Positions 51,032 to 59,287 of a stretch of 64,000 nucleotides of DNA are shown here, one piece after another. This DNA is from Leptospira bandrabouensis. Lineage in GTDB: Bacteria > Spirochaetota > Leptospiria > Leptospirales > Leptospiraceae. A program made the translations under genes and the position numbers. The stretch is taken from assembly GCF_004770905.1 (NCBI RefSeq), contig NZ_RQHT01000012.1:496001-560000 (forward strand), written 5' to 3'. The notes beneath the pieces were generated by a model, which was not told the origin of the DNA, searched no databases, and worked only from the letters and a program-made list of their open reading frames with translations. Position 1 is the first letter of the stretch. Each line of letters begins with the position of its first letter.

Positions 51032-51388
51032 TTACCTACTGGATCTTGAGGCCATTTTAAATGCTGCCTCTTCATTGTTTGCTATGGGAAATAAATTACG
51101 AACACCCGCCATTAAAAATGCTTGTCTAACACTTAACGGAAGATTGATTAAGATGATTTTGTGTTTGTGGAGAAAGGCTTCTTCACTGAGAGTTTTGAAA
51201 GCAATGATCCCTTGTGTGGTCACCATATTCAACTCCTCTAGATCTAAGATGACAGACCCGTGTTTTAAAGAATTGAGTACTGATTTGATGCATTTCTCAG
51301 AAGTGAAGTTGTTTAAGTTTCCCTGCAATTTGGTCACATACACTGTGTCTATTTTTTCCGTGGAAACTACTAAGTCGTCTAGGCTCAT
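51032..51388 (-). CDS. STAS domain protein (anti-sigma antagonist type)
   Basis: 118 residues from ATG 51388; the frame is open further upstream but that part lies over the convergent coiled-coil gene. VYVTKLQGNLNNFTS, VILDLEELNMVTTQGIIAFK and IILINLPLSVRQAF match SpoIIAA-like STAS folds. The usual phospho-acceptor Ser in D-x-S is replaced by Thr in the V-T-T-Q-G segment. It may take part in a partner-switching circuit; no kinase or phosphatase is next to it. Linked in an operon with the dolichol-kinase-like gene. Confidence 0.8.
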   Translation of the reverse strand: MSLDDLVVSTEKIDTVYVTKLQGNLNNFTSEKCIKSVLNSLKHGSVILDLEELNMVTTQGIIAFKTLSEEAFLHKHKIILINLPLSVRQAFLMAGVRNLFPIANNEEAAFKMASRSSR

Positions 51389-51461
51389 AAAAATTGCTAT
51401 TTTTCTTATTTCATTCTTGCACTCTATTGCAAGTAAATAAAACTTTTGGAAGGAGTGGTGT

Positions 51462-51761
51462 TTGAAGGTAACTGTTGCCCATTTATACAAAAAACTGGAA
51501 GAACTGGACCGGGATGTCGTGGAACTTAAAAAATTAACCGATCGACTTGCCTCGGACAGGGAATATTCCCCCATTCTCAAAGAAACGTTTTTATCGGAGA
51601 TGAATAAATTAGAGGACCAAAAATCGGAAATCCTCAAATTGAATGTTTCGAGTGCCCAGCCCGTTGCCAAAAAAACAACAGTCACTTCCGAAAACAAAAC
51701 CCCCACTCCTATCCCCACTCCGGAACCTAAAAAGCCGGAAAAACCCGTTCGCAAATATTAA
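51462..51761 (+). CDS. Small coiled-coil protein
   Basis: 99 residues from TTG 51462, with GGAAGGAG six bases upstream. A coiled coil covers about 5-60 (LYKKLEELDRDVVELKKLTD), followed by a Pro/Lys/Thr-rich tail ending KPVRKY. The pattern resembles short proteins that tether or space other complexes. No family recognised. It precedes a large lipoprotein by 29 bases on the same strand. Confidence 0.6.
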   Translation: MKVTVAHLYKKLEELDRDVVELKKLTDRLASDREYSPILKETFLSEMNKLEDQKSEILKLNVSSAQPVAKKTTVTSENKTPTPIPTPEPKKPEKPVRKY

Positions 51762-51790
51762 ACAATACTGAAAATAGATAAGGAAATCCA

Positions 51791-53308
51791 ATGAATCTAA
51801 AAAAATATCTCACTCTGGGTGTTTCACTCGGTTTGATACTCTTACCAATTTTGAATTGCTCCAAGGATTCTGAAATCCTTGCGACGTTCGATGGTGGCAC
51901 TGTAACTCGCAAAGAAATGAACTTTGTGATTGAGGCTTCGAAACGAGGCAATACGGAACCACAACCAATCAGTGCCGATATCCAAGCAAAAATTTTAGAG
52001 AGTATCGCTTTAGAGAAAATCTTACTCAAAGATGCGATTGCTTCCAAAAAAGTAGCGGAAGCAGATGTTCAAAAAATTGAATCACTTGTGAACCAATTTT
52101 TGAAACTAAACGTTTATATGCGTGAATACGTTAAAAATGGTTTAAAAGAAAAACCATTAGAATTTGTAAATCTTCAGTTAGCGCTTGTTCGTGGAGAAGA
52201 CGAAGCAACCAACCTCAAAAAAGCGGAAGAATTGGCAAACAAACTGAATTCTCTATCGGATAAGGAAATTGCAGAAGAGATTTCTAAAGTGACAGATGAT
52301 ATCACAAGAAGACCCATTGCTGGAAAATTAGAACCTTTTTGCACAAACTGTGCAGAAACCCCATTGGAAGATATTTTAGCAGAAGTGAAAAAAGCTAAAA
52401 AAGGAACTTTTATTTCTTATGCGAAAGCAGGAGAAGGAAGGATTGCTTATGTAGTTCGTTCCACTGGTACAGAAAAAGTGCATCCGGAAAGACTAAGAAA
52501 ATACTTCACATCTATTTTTGATGAATTCAAAAAGGAAGCAACGGAATACGGAAAAACTCACGAAGATCCAGAAACAAAGGCATCCGTTGCTTATTTTACA
52601 GAAGGTGAATCTGCAGACAAAGCAAACCAGTTTGCTTCTCATACAATGAAAGAGTATGAACAAGGTTTGTATCAAAAAGAACTAAAAAAGATTACTGAAG
52701 AAAGTGGGATCACTGTGGCAAACCTTCCCCGTTTCACAGGTCCAAATGATATTGATCCAAAAATCTTTACTCCAGACTATTCGCTTTATTCAAATCGTGA
52801 GGGAAAAAATTACACTTGGAAAGACTTAACTGTAGAATTTGAAGCCATTCCCAATGTATTAAAACAAGAATATAAAGATGAAAAATCCAAAACTTGGGAC
52901 ATGCTCAACTTATTCCAATCGACCATCCTCCAAGGAAAAATTGCAGAGACTTCGGACCGAGTGCAAGATGTGGGATCAGAAATTGGATATTTAATGCAAA
53001 TGGATAAAATGAAGGTTTCTTTGGCGTTAAAATCACTACAAGATGAAATCAAAGCCATTCCTGTGACTGTAACGGAAGCACAAATGAGAGATGCTTATGA
53101 AGCAGGAAAAATGTATGCTTATGCGGATCCAGATCCAAAAAACCCGCAGAATCGCATTCCTAAGCCTTATGGTGCAGTTCGCGAGAGAATCAAATCAGAG
53201 ATGGAAGGCGCTCAAAGGAATTCATTTATTGAACAAAAAGTTTCCGGATTAAAAACTACTTATAATTTAGTGATCGCTGCTGATCGACTAAAAGAAGTTA
53301 TATTATAA
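51791..53308 (+). CDS. Large lipoprotein with SurA/PrsA-like N-terminal region
   Basis: 505 residues. Signal peptide with lipobox L-P-I-L-N-C (Cys23). EILATFDGGTVTRKEMNFVIEA resembles the first strand-helix of SurA/PrsA chaperones (I-A-x-V-N-G-x-x-I-T/S...), and the helical first 200 residues fit such a periplasmic chaperone. A second VTEAQMRDAYEAGKMY helix and a PYGAVRERIKSEMEGAQRNSF stretch near the end recur in parvulin-type proteins. No clear PPIase active site is visible in between. It may be a folding helper for outer-membrane proteins; that is inference. Confidence 0.7.
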   Translation: MNLKKYLTLGVSLGLILLPILNCSKDSEILATFDGGTVTRKEMNFVIEASKRGNTEPQPISADIQAKILESIALEKILLKDAIASKKVAEADVQKIESLVNQFLKLNVYMREYVKNGLKEKPLEFVNLQLALVRGEDEATNLKKAEELANKLNSLSDKEIAEEISKVTDDITRRPIAGKLEPFCTNCAETPLEDILAEVKKAKKGTFISYAKAGEGRIAYVVRSTGTEKVHPERLRKYFTSIFDEFKKEATEYGKTHEDPETKASVAYFTEGESADKANQFASHTMKEYEQGLYQKELKKITEESGITVANLPRFTGPNDIDPKIFTPDYSLYSNREGKNYTWKDLTVEFEAIPNVLKQEYKDEKSKTWDMLNLFQSTILQGKIAETSDRVQDVGSEIGYLMQMDKMKVSLALKSLQDEIKAIPVTVTEAQMRDAYEAGKMYAYADPDPKNPQNRIPKPYGAVRERIKSEMEGAQRNSFIEQKVSGLKTTYNLVIAADRLKEVIL

Positions 53309-53330
53309 AGGAAATCTCAGTTAAGATTTA

Positions 53331-53369
53331 AATTATGGCAAAATTTTTTTATTGAATTTTGCCATAATT
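53331..53369. promoter_or_regulatory. Perfect 15-bp inverted repeat before the tandem-HTH gene
   Basis: AATTATGGCAAAATT and AATTTTGCCATAATT, perfect 15-bp arms around a 9-base spacer TTTTTATTG. The right arm ends at a TTGACA (53368-53373). There is no adjacent T-run on either strand past the stem, so an operator for the next gene is likelier than a terminator of the previous one. Confidence 0.6.
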
Positions 53370-53397
53370 GACATATTTTGACTGTTAGGGGGGATAA

Positions 53398-53811
53398 ATG
53401 AACAATCACATTTACATGCTTCGCAAGAAGAGAGGTATCAAACAGTACGATATGGCAAGGGCACTCGGAGTTTCTCCAAGTTACCTATCCAAAATTGAGA
53501 CTGGCGCCCAAGATCCGACTGAAAAATTTAAGTCGTCTTGTGCCAAGTATCTCAAGACCTCTGTTGATAAACTTTTCAACGAAAGCGCTGTGGAAGACAT
53601 CTACCCTGAGTTTTCCAATGGATTGAAAAACAAACTTTGGGCAGTACGACGTGAGTTAGGAATTAAACAATACGATTTCGCAAAGAAATTGAAGGTTTCC
53701 ACTCCGTTTCTCTCAAAAGTAGAACTTGGACTTTTAGAACCACCTGAAGATTTTAAGAATCTGGTTTCTAAAGTTCTGAAAATGGAAAAAAACGAGCTAT
53801 TTCTTGGCTAA
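53398..53811 (+). CDS. Tandem-HTH (XRE-type) transcriptional regulator
   Basis: 137 residues made of two consecutive XRE helix-turn-helix units: LRKKRGIKQYDMARALGVSPSYLSKIE at about 8-34 and VRRELGIKQYDFAKKLKVSTPFLSKVE near 80-106. The units share G-I-K-Q-Y-D and K-x-G/x-x-V-S-x-x-x-L-S-K, so they arose by duplication. One chain would act like a pre-formed dimer, fitting the 15-bp palindrome upstream. GGGGGG lies just before ATG. It is followed by a good terminator, so it is monocistronic. Confidence 0.9.
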   Translation: MNNHIYMLRKKRGIKQYDMARALGVSPSYLSKIETGAQDPTEKFKSSCAKYLKTSVDKLFNESAVEDIYPEFSNGLKNKLWAVRRELGIKQYDFAKKLKVSTPFLSKVELGLLEPPEDFKNLVSKVLKMEKNELFLG

Positions 53812-53824
53812 TTTGAAAATCACC

Positions 53825-53853
53825 AAAGCAAGGTGTCAAAACCTTGCTTTTTC
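53825..53853 (+). terminator. Terminator of the tandem-HTH gene
   Basis: AAAGCAAGGT pairs with ACCTTGCTTT (10 bp, loop GTCAAA), followed by TTC, and the T-rich 3' arm itself supplies part of the U tract. 14 bases past the stop. Confidence 0.75.
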
Positions 53854-53910
53854 TTAATCCTCGACAAAAAGATTTTGTCACATAATTCCTTCTACATTCA
53901 ATAGTCCCTG

Positions 53911-55497
53911 ATGAAAGAGAGACAAGTGGAAAACCACGATGGCTGGGCCAGTCGTATCGGTTTGATATTGGCTGTAGCCAGCGGAGCCATTGGACTTGGG
54001 AATTTTTTACGATTTCCTGGACAAGCTGCTCAAAATGGTGGCGGTGCCTTTATGGTTCCCTACATCATCAGTTTTCTAATTCTTGGAATTCCTGTATGTT
54101 TGGCCGAATGGACTATGGGTCGGATGGGCGGCAAACATGGACATAGCACCCCATTTATTTTTCGTGAATACTTAAAAGGATTCCCTCTGAAACTTTCAGG
54201 AACCATCGGTGTGATGATTCCTGTAATGATTTATGTTTATTATGTATTCATTGAATCTTGGTGTTTGGCTTATGCTTATTATTTTTTAACGGGACAAATG
54301 TCACTTGTCGGATCCACACAAGAGGAAATGACAAACCAGTCTTCCGCTTTCTTTTTACACCTAACAGGAGCCGAAGCAAATGGATCCAGTTTTCAATCAC
54401 CGATTATCGTTTTTTTTCTCCTTTGTGTTTTGTTTAATTTTTTACTCGTTTACCGGGGACTTTCCAAAGGACTCGAAGCCTTTGCCAAAATTGCCATGCC
54501 TCTTATGGGAATTTGTGCTACCATCATCCTCATTCGTGTTTTAACGATACCTGGAATTGAATCGGGTCTTGCGGTTATGTGGAACCCAGATTGGTCTAAA
54601 CTGACCCAACCTAAGGTATGGATCAGTGCCGCTGGCCAAATTTTCTTTTCATTATCCACTGGGTTTGGGATTGCTCTTGTGTTCTCTAGTTTTTTAAAGA
54701 GAAAGGACGATGTTGTATTATCGAGTTTGTCTTCTGCTTCCTTAAATGAATTCGCCGAAGTTGTGTTTGGTGGTATGATCACTATTCCTGTTGCTTTTTT
54801 GTTTTTAGGAATACAAGCCACATCTTTTGGAACTTTTGGAATGGGTTTTATCGCTCTTCCCTCTGTATTTGGAATGATGCCTGGTGGAAATTTTTTTGGT
54901 GGTTTGTGGTTTCTTGTGCTTTTTTTGGCAGCGATTACTTCTTCGGTTACTATGTTGCAACCTGGAATTCTTTTTTTAGAAGAAGGATTTCGCATTGGTA
55001 GGAGAAAATCATCCTTACTGTTGTTTCTATTTACTTTTGCATTATGCCTTCCTATTATTTATTTTAATAAAGATTTTGCCGCTCTTGACATTGCGGATTT
55101 TTATATTGGAACCATTATGATTTATATTTTGGCTTCCATACAAATCTTTATATTTGTTTTTAAAATTGGAGTGGAAAAAGGGGTAAAGGATGCCAATGAG
55201 GGAAGTCTCATCCCCTTCCCTAAATCAATAAAATTTGTATTAAAATACATAACTCCTTGGTTTCTATTATTTATCTTCGTATCTTTTTGTTATATGAACT
55301 TACCTGAATATTTAGATAAAATGAATCCGGAAGTGATGGGATTACTTGCTGAAAATAAAGGCCAAAATGTGGATGATGCCAAAACAAAAGCGATAGTGGC
55401 TCGTTCTGTGGTTCTAGGTCTTATTTTGATTTATGGTTTTATTTATTTTTTGGTATCCAAAGCGCTTGGCGAAAAAAAGGAAAAGGTTGTCCTATGA
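53911..55497 (+). CDS. Neurotransmitter:sodium symporter family transporter
   Basis: 528 residues with about eleven membrane helices. [38 protein letters not shown] opening includes the unwound TM1 with the Na+-binding G-N-x-x-R-F-P. Further on are [15 protein letters not shown] and [15 protein letters not shown]. The family imports amino acids or related solutes with Na+. MetP-type members work with a small MetS subunit, and a 38-residue membrane ORF overlaps the 3' end here. Confidence 0.92.
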   Translation: MKERQVENHDGWASRIGLILAVASGAIGLGNFLRFPGQAAQNGGGAFMVPYIISFLILGIPVCLAEWTMGRMGGKHGHSTPFIFREYLKGFPLKLSGTIGVMIPVMIYVYYVFIESWCLAYAYYFLTGQMSLVGSTQEEMTNQSSAFFLHLTGAEANGSSFQSPIIVFFLLCVLFNFLLVYRGLSKGLEAFAKIAMPLMGICATIILIRVLTIPGIESGLAVMWNPDWSKLTQPKVWISAAGQIFFSLSTGFGIALVFSSFLKRKDDVVLSSLSSASLNEFAEVVFGGMITIPVAFLFLGIQATSFGTFGMGFIALPSVFGMMPGGNFFGGLWFLVLFLAAITSSVTMLQPGILFLEEGFRIGRRKSSLLLFLFTFALCLPIIYFNKDFAALDIADFYIGTIMIYILASIQIFIFVFKIGVEKGVKDANEGSLIPFPKSIKFVLKYITPWFLLFIFVSFCYMNLPEYLDKMNPEVMGLLAENKGQNVDDAKTKAIVARSVVLGLILIYGFIYFLVSKALGEKKEKVVL

Positions 55498-55610
55498 TTT
55501 CATCTGGGGAACTCAATTGGCAAGGGATACTGATTATGACTGTCTCTTTAGTTTCTGTAATCAGTTTGACTGTTGTATGTATTGTTCTTCTTTTTCGCAA
55601 TAGGCATTAA
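55494..55610 (+). CDS. Small membrane subunit of the NSS transporter (MetS-like)
   Basis: 38 residues, too short for ordinary gene calling, from an ATG that overlaps the transporter stop (ATGA). It is one membrane helix (about 12-34) with Trp/Gln before it and a basic R-N-R-H end, the layout of the MetS small subunit that pairs with MetP in Corynebacterium. Sequence similarity to MetS is not claimed. Position, overlap and topology make it a likely subunit. It ends three bases before dinG. Confidence 0.72.
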   Translation: MISSGELNWQGILIMTVSLVSVISLTVVCIVLLFRNRH

Positions 55611-55613
55611 CGA

Positions 55614-57602
55614 TTGGACGTTCAAACTGTTTTCACTAAACAACTTCCGAAACTTTGGAAGGATTATGAAGTCAGAAAAGAACAAATGGATATGTCTACG
55701 TCCATTGAATCGGCTTTTAATACAGGTTCCCATTGGGCCATTGAAGCGGGTACGGGGGTGGGAAAGTCCCTTGCTTATTTAATTCCTAGCGCCTTATTCT
55801 CCTTAGAAAATGAATGTACAGTGGTTGTATCCACGGAAACCAAATCCTTACAAGACCAATTATTATACAAAGATATCCCACTGGTTTCAGAAGCACTTGG
55901 GGTCCCCGTCAATGCAATGGTGGCTCTTGGTGCGAATAATTATCTTTGCAAACGTAAATATGGCCGTGTGATGGAACGGGGTGATTTCGGCCCCGAAATG
56001 GAATCATCGATACAATACTTTGTAAATTGGGAAAAACAAACTACAGCAGGGATTCGTGCAGAATACGATGGATTTTTATCTAATTCCTTTTGGAGTTCTG
56101 TAGCCAGAGAGTCTGACAACTGTTTGGGGAGAAATTGTCCGAATTTTAGCTCTTCCTATTATTTTTTAGAAAAGGAAAAATGGAAAAAAGCTAATATTCT
56201 AATTGTAAACCACCATCTATTAGCAAGCCATCTAGCCGGAGATTTTAAAATCCTCCCTCCATTTTCGCAACTTGTCATTGATGAAGCCCATGCTTTTCCA
56301 GAGATTGTGGGACGTGCTTTTGGTTCAGAGATTCGTTATGATCTTTTAATGAATCTCCTCCATTATCTTTATTTTCCTGAAAAAAGAACGGGCCTTGTTT
56401 TAAAACTCAAAAACAGTGAAAAAATAATGAAATTGGTAGAAGCTTCTTTTGGTTATGCGAATGATTTTTTCCGTATGTTGCTTTCTGCCATTCCGTTGCA
56501 GTTCAACCAGTTTTCTACCCGTCATACAGAACGAATCAAATTAGATAACGGTGCTTTGGAAGATACATTGGCAGATCTAACTTCGCAGTTGGAAAGTTTA
56601 CTTTCTAAATATAAAAAAGACAGCGAGGATATGGAAGAAAAAGAAATGGCTCTTGGATTAGAGATGGTTTCTGGGAACCTAAAAAAAGCCTCCTCGTTTT
56701 TAAATGACTTTCGGTTAAAAACCAATCCTAATTTGGTGTTTTGGATTGAACCTCCTCCGCAGTCGGCAAAAGATCCTTTTTATTATTTATTCTCCCAACC
56801 GAAAAATACGGATGAGATTTTAGCCAATACATTATTTCCCAATATGGATTCGGTTGTGATGACCTCGGCAACCCTTTCTCCTACGGCCGGGAATTTTCAA
56901 TATTTCTTAAAAGAGGTTGGGATTTCGGAAGTAAAAACAAAAACTTTGGCTTCTCCATTTGCATATAACACCCATTCGCTTCTTTTTGTCCCCAAACAAG
57001 TAGCAGATCCTGTCCAAGATCCTAGGAAGAATAAATCGGATCTATCCTATTGGATCGCAAGGCTTTTAAAACTTTCGGAAGGCGATGCATTTGTATTATT
57101 TACTTCCAATAAACTTTTATCAGAACTTTATGAAGAATTACGAAACCAAGTGCCCTATCCCATATTTTCCCAAACGGAAATGGGACCTATTGCCGCCAAA
57201 CGCGAGTTTCTTGCCAATGAAAAAAGTGTTCTTTTTGGTGTTTCTAGTTTTTGGCAAGGTGTGGACATTAAGGGTGATAAACTTAGAAACGTGATCGTCA
57301 CAAAACTTCCCTTCCAGGTTCCTACAGAGCCCGTCTTACAGGCAAAAATGGAAGATATGGAAAAAAAAGGAAAAAGTCCTTTTTGGGAGATGCAGGTACC
57401 GAAGACCTGTTTACTTTTGCGACAAGGATTTGGCCGCCTCATTCGCTCTCAGTCAGATACGGGTATGGTGAGTATCCTGGATCCACGGGTGCATACAAAG
57501 TCCTATGGAAAAAACGTGTTGCAAAGTTTACCAAAAGGCGTTCCCCTCATAACGGAATTTAACGAATTGGAAAGAAAATTCCAACTTTTGCCGAAGTCAT
57601 AA
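55614..57602 (+). CDS. dinG: DinG-type ATP-dependent helicase with an altered Fe-S site
   Basis: 662 residues, TTG start. Walker A is EAGTGVGKSLAYL, DEAH is VIDEAHAFPEIVG, motif VI is LRQGFGRLIRSQ. E. coli DinG uses Cys120, 194, 199 and 205 for an Fe-S cluster. Here Cys112, Cys170 and Cys175 match, but position 181 (in CPNFSSSYYF) is Ser. So three of four ligands remain. It could hold a 3Fe-4S or non-Cys-ligated cluster, or have lost it. Substrates in the family include R-loops and damaged DNA. Confidence 0.9.
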   Translation: MDVQTVFTKQLPKLWKDYEVRKEQMDMSTSIESAFNTGSHWAIEAGTGVGKSLAYLIPSALFSLENECTVVVSTETKSLQDQLLYKDIPLVSEALGVPVNAMVALGANNYLCKRKYGRVMERGDFGPEMESSIQYFVNWEKQTTAGIRAEYDGFLSNSFWSSVARESDNCLGRNCPNFSSSYYFLEKEKWKKANILIVNHHLLASHLAGDFKILPPFSQLVIDEAHAFPEIVGRAFGSEIRYDLLMNLLHYLYFPEKRTGLVLKLKNSEKIMKLVEASFGYANDFFRMLLSAIPLQFNQFSTRHTERIKLDNGALEDTLADLTSQLESLLSKYKKDSEDMEEKEMALGLEMVSGNLKKASSFLNDFRLKTNPNLVFWIEPPPQSAKDPFYYLFSQPKNTDEILANTLFPNMDSVVMTSATLSPTAGNFQYFLKEVGISEVKTKTLASPFAYNTHSLLFVPKQVADPVQDPRKNKSDLSYWIARLLKLSEGDAFVLFTSNKLLSELYEELRNQVPYPIFSQTEMGPIAAKREFLANEKSVLFGVSSFWQGVDIKGDKLRNVIVTKLPFQVPTEPVLQAKMEDMEKKGKSPFWEMQVPKTCLLLRQGFGRLIRSQSDTGMVSILDPRVHTKSYGKNVLQSLPKGVPLITEFNELERKFQLLPKS

Positions 57603-57604
57603 TT

Positions 57605-58462
57605 ATGAAACGAATCTATCTTCTCTTGGTTTTATTCTTTAGTGTTTCTCTGGGTTCAAAACCCATTCAAGATAAAGATATCTATTCCTCTGTGGTCAAT
57701 TGGACTGATCTTTTGGTTTCCTCTTCGGTGAAAGAGACCATCCCAAAAATTGTTTTTGATGAAGAAGATCCTGAGTTCTCAGGAAAAAATACTGCCACAA
57801 GCCAAGGCAAAGCCCATTCCCTGGCTCGCAAAAATGCAAAAGAAAAACTAAAAGTTCGTTTGAGCCAAAGGTTGGAATCTATTTTTTTTAACGCAGATTA
57901 TACGGTTTATGAATACACACAAGTAAATCCTCAAGTTAGGTTACGTTTGAATTCCTATATTGGTTCTGAAAAGGAAGAATACGATTTTCAATTTGTAAAA
58001 AATGTTTTGGAAGCCAAGGCAAGTTTGCCTCTGAAAGGAAAGGAAGGAATTCTTTCTCATATCCCTGTTGAATACGGAACAGAATCTGTTCCAGAGTTTA
58101 GTGAAGAATTGGTTCCTGTTGAGTTTTCTGGTCTTGTTGTGGATGCTCGTCATCTGAAGTTAAAAAAAGCACTGTATCCAAAAATACAAACCGATCGTGG
58201 CCTTGATATTTATTCTCCCTTATATGTAAAGGAAGCCTATGCCATTGAAACGGGATATATTGTTTATAAGGAAGACCAACTAGGAAAAGGAGTCGAAGCA
58301 AAAGTTGGAAAAAATCCTTACTTCGTATTGGCTCTTGGAACTGCTGGAAAAAATCAGACCGATTTAGTGATTCCCACAGACGAGGCAGCCAAATTTCTTA
58401 GCCACCCCGAATCGAGAAAAAACCTTACACGTTGCAGAGTTTTGATTTTAGTTTCTCAGTAA
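57605..58462 (+). CDS. Secreted protein with LPP20-like helix region
   Basis: 285 residues with signal peptide IYLLLVLFFSVSLGS and no lipobox Cys. AHSLARKNAKEKLKVRLSQRLESI resembles the LPP20/FlgT-type helical motif. GLVVDARHLKLKKALYPKI in the second half and the end NLTRCRVLILV recall FlgT-like flagellar accessory proteins. No firm family. It starts three bases after dinG and its end overlaps the convergent TPR-like gene by 38 bases. Confidence 0.6.
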   Translation: MKRIYLLLVLFFSVSLGSKPIQDKDIYSSVVNWTDLLVSSSVKETIPKIVFDEEDPEFSGKNTATSQGKAHSLARKNAKEKLKVRLSQRLESIFFNADYTVYEYTQVNPQVRLRLNSYIGSEKEEYDFQFVKNVLEAKASLPLKGKEGILSHIPVEYGTESVPEFSEELVPVEFSGLVVDARHLKLKKALYPKIQTDRGLDIYSPLYVKEAYAIETGYIVYKEDQLGKGVEAKVGKNPYFVLALGTAGKNQTDLVIPTDEAAKFLSHPESRKNLTRCRVLILVSQ

Positions 58463-59228
58463 GAGATAAAAACATTTTTTCTGCTTTTACATAATCACCA
58501 TGAAAGAGATAAGCAAAACCCATATCTTCTAAATCTTTGTGATTTAGTGAACTTGTTTTTGTCTCTAGTTCAGTGATTTTTTTATAAACCGAATCATACA
58601 TCTTTCTTTTTTCATCAAAACTAGGAAGATTTAATTTACCTGGAATGTTTTCAAAAATTAAGTTGGCTTCTTTATGACGATCCAAAAAGAGAAGTGCCAT
58701 ACCAACAAGTTTATGAATGTCGGAATCGTTTAACAATTTCATATTGTCACGAAAAACTTTGATCACTTCATCATATCTTTTTAAGTAATAAATACAAATT
58801 AGTTCTTCTTTAATAAAGGAGTTATCATTCCACTGTTTTTTAAAACGAGTGATCACCGTTTTTGCTTCTTCGTATGCTTCTGCTCTAAAGTAGATTTTGA
58901 TTGCAGTTTGAATGATTGGAAAACAAAGAGGATTGGTTTGGGTATTAAAATAAAGGTTTAGACTCTTACTCGCTTCACCCGTTTTTCCCATTTCATAGTT
59001 TTGAATGGCATCGACTAGAGGTGCTAGGTTTGAGATTCCTTTCGGAGCGGCAATGGTCACTCTGCCGGTAAGTTCATAAAGGGCTAAGTAACCAAGATGT
59101 TGGATATAAAAGTTCTCAGGATGACGTTTTGCAAGAACTACAACATCTTCGTTTGATCCTACTTCATAAAGATCCCAAGCTTCCTTTTCGATGGATGAAT
59201 TTAATACTTGGGTTGCTTGTTGTGCCAT
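58425..59228 (-). CDS. TPR-like helical repeat protein
   Basis: 267 residues from ATG 59228, which has GAGGATTCTT upstream; earlier in-frame starts up to 59360 would enter asnS. Pairs of helices spaced about 34 residues apart (for example DVVVLAKRHPENFYIQHLGYLALYEL, YEEAKTVITRFKKQW, YVKAEKMFLSLTEKL) suggest TPR-type repeats that hold partner proteins. No signal peptide, so cytoplasmic. Leptospira-specific in look. Possible role as scaffold, not assigned. Confidence 0.7.
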   Translation of the reverse strand: MAQQATQVLNSSIEKEAWDLYEVGSNEDVVVLAKRHPENFYIQHLGYLALYELTGRVTIAAPKGISNLAPLVDAIQNYEMGKTGEASKSLNLYFNTQTNPLCFPIIQTAIKIYFRAEAYEEAKTVITRFKKQWNDNSFIKEELICIYYLKRYDEVIKVFRDNMKLLNDSDIHKLVGMALLFLDRHKEANLIFENIPGKLNLPSFDEKRKMYDSVYKKITELETKTSSLNHKDLEDMGFAYLFHGDYVKAEKMFLSLTEKLKSKLCNV

Positions 59229-59287
59229 AAGAATCCTCTCTTTCCATAAAAAGATCGGTTTATGGGCAAAATTTCCTTTAAGAAAAA

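Noticed and set aside
51389..51754. STAS protein extending to 240 residues
   Set aside because: The extra 122 residues are low-complexity antisense of the coiled-coil gene, while the STAS fold begins just after ATG 51388.
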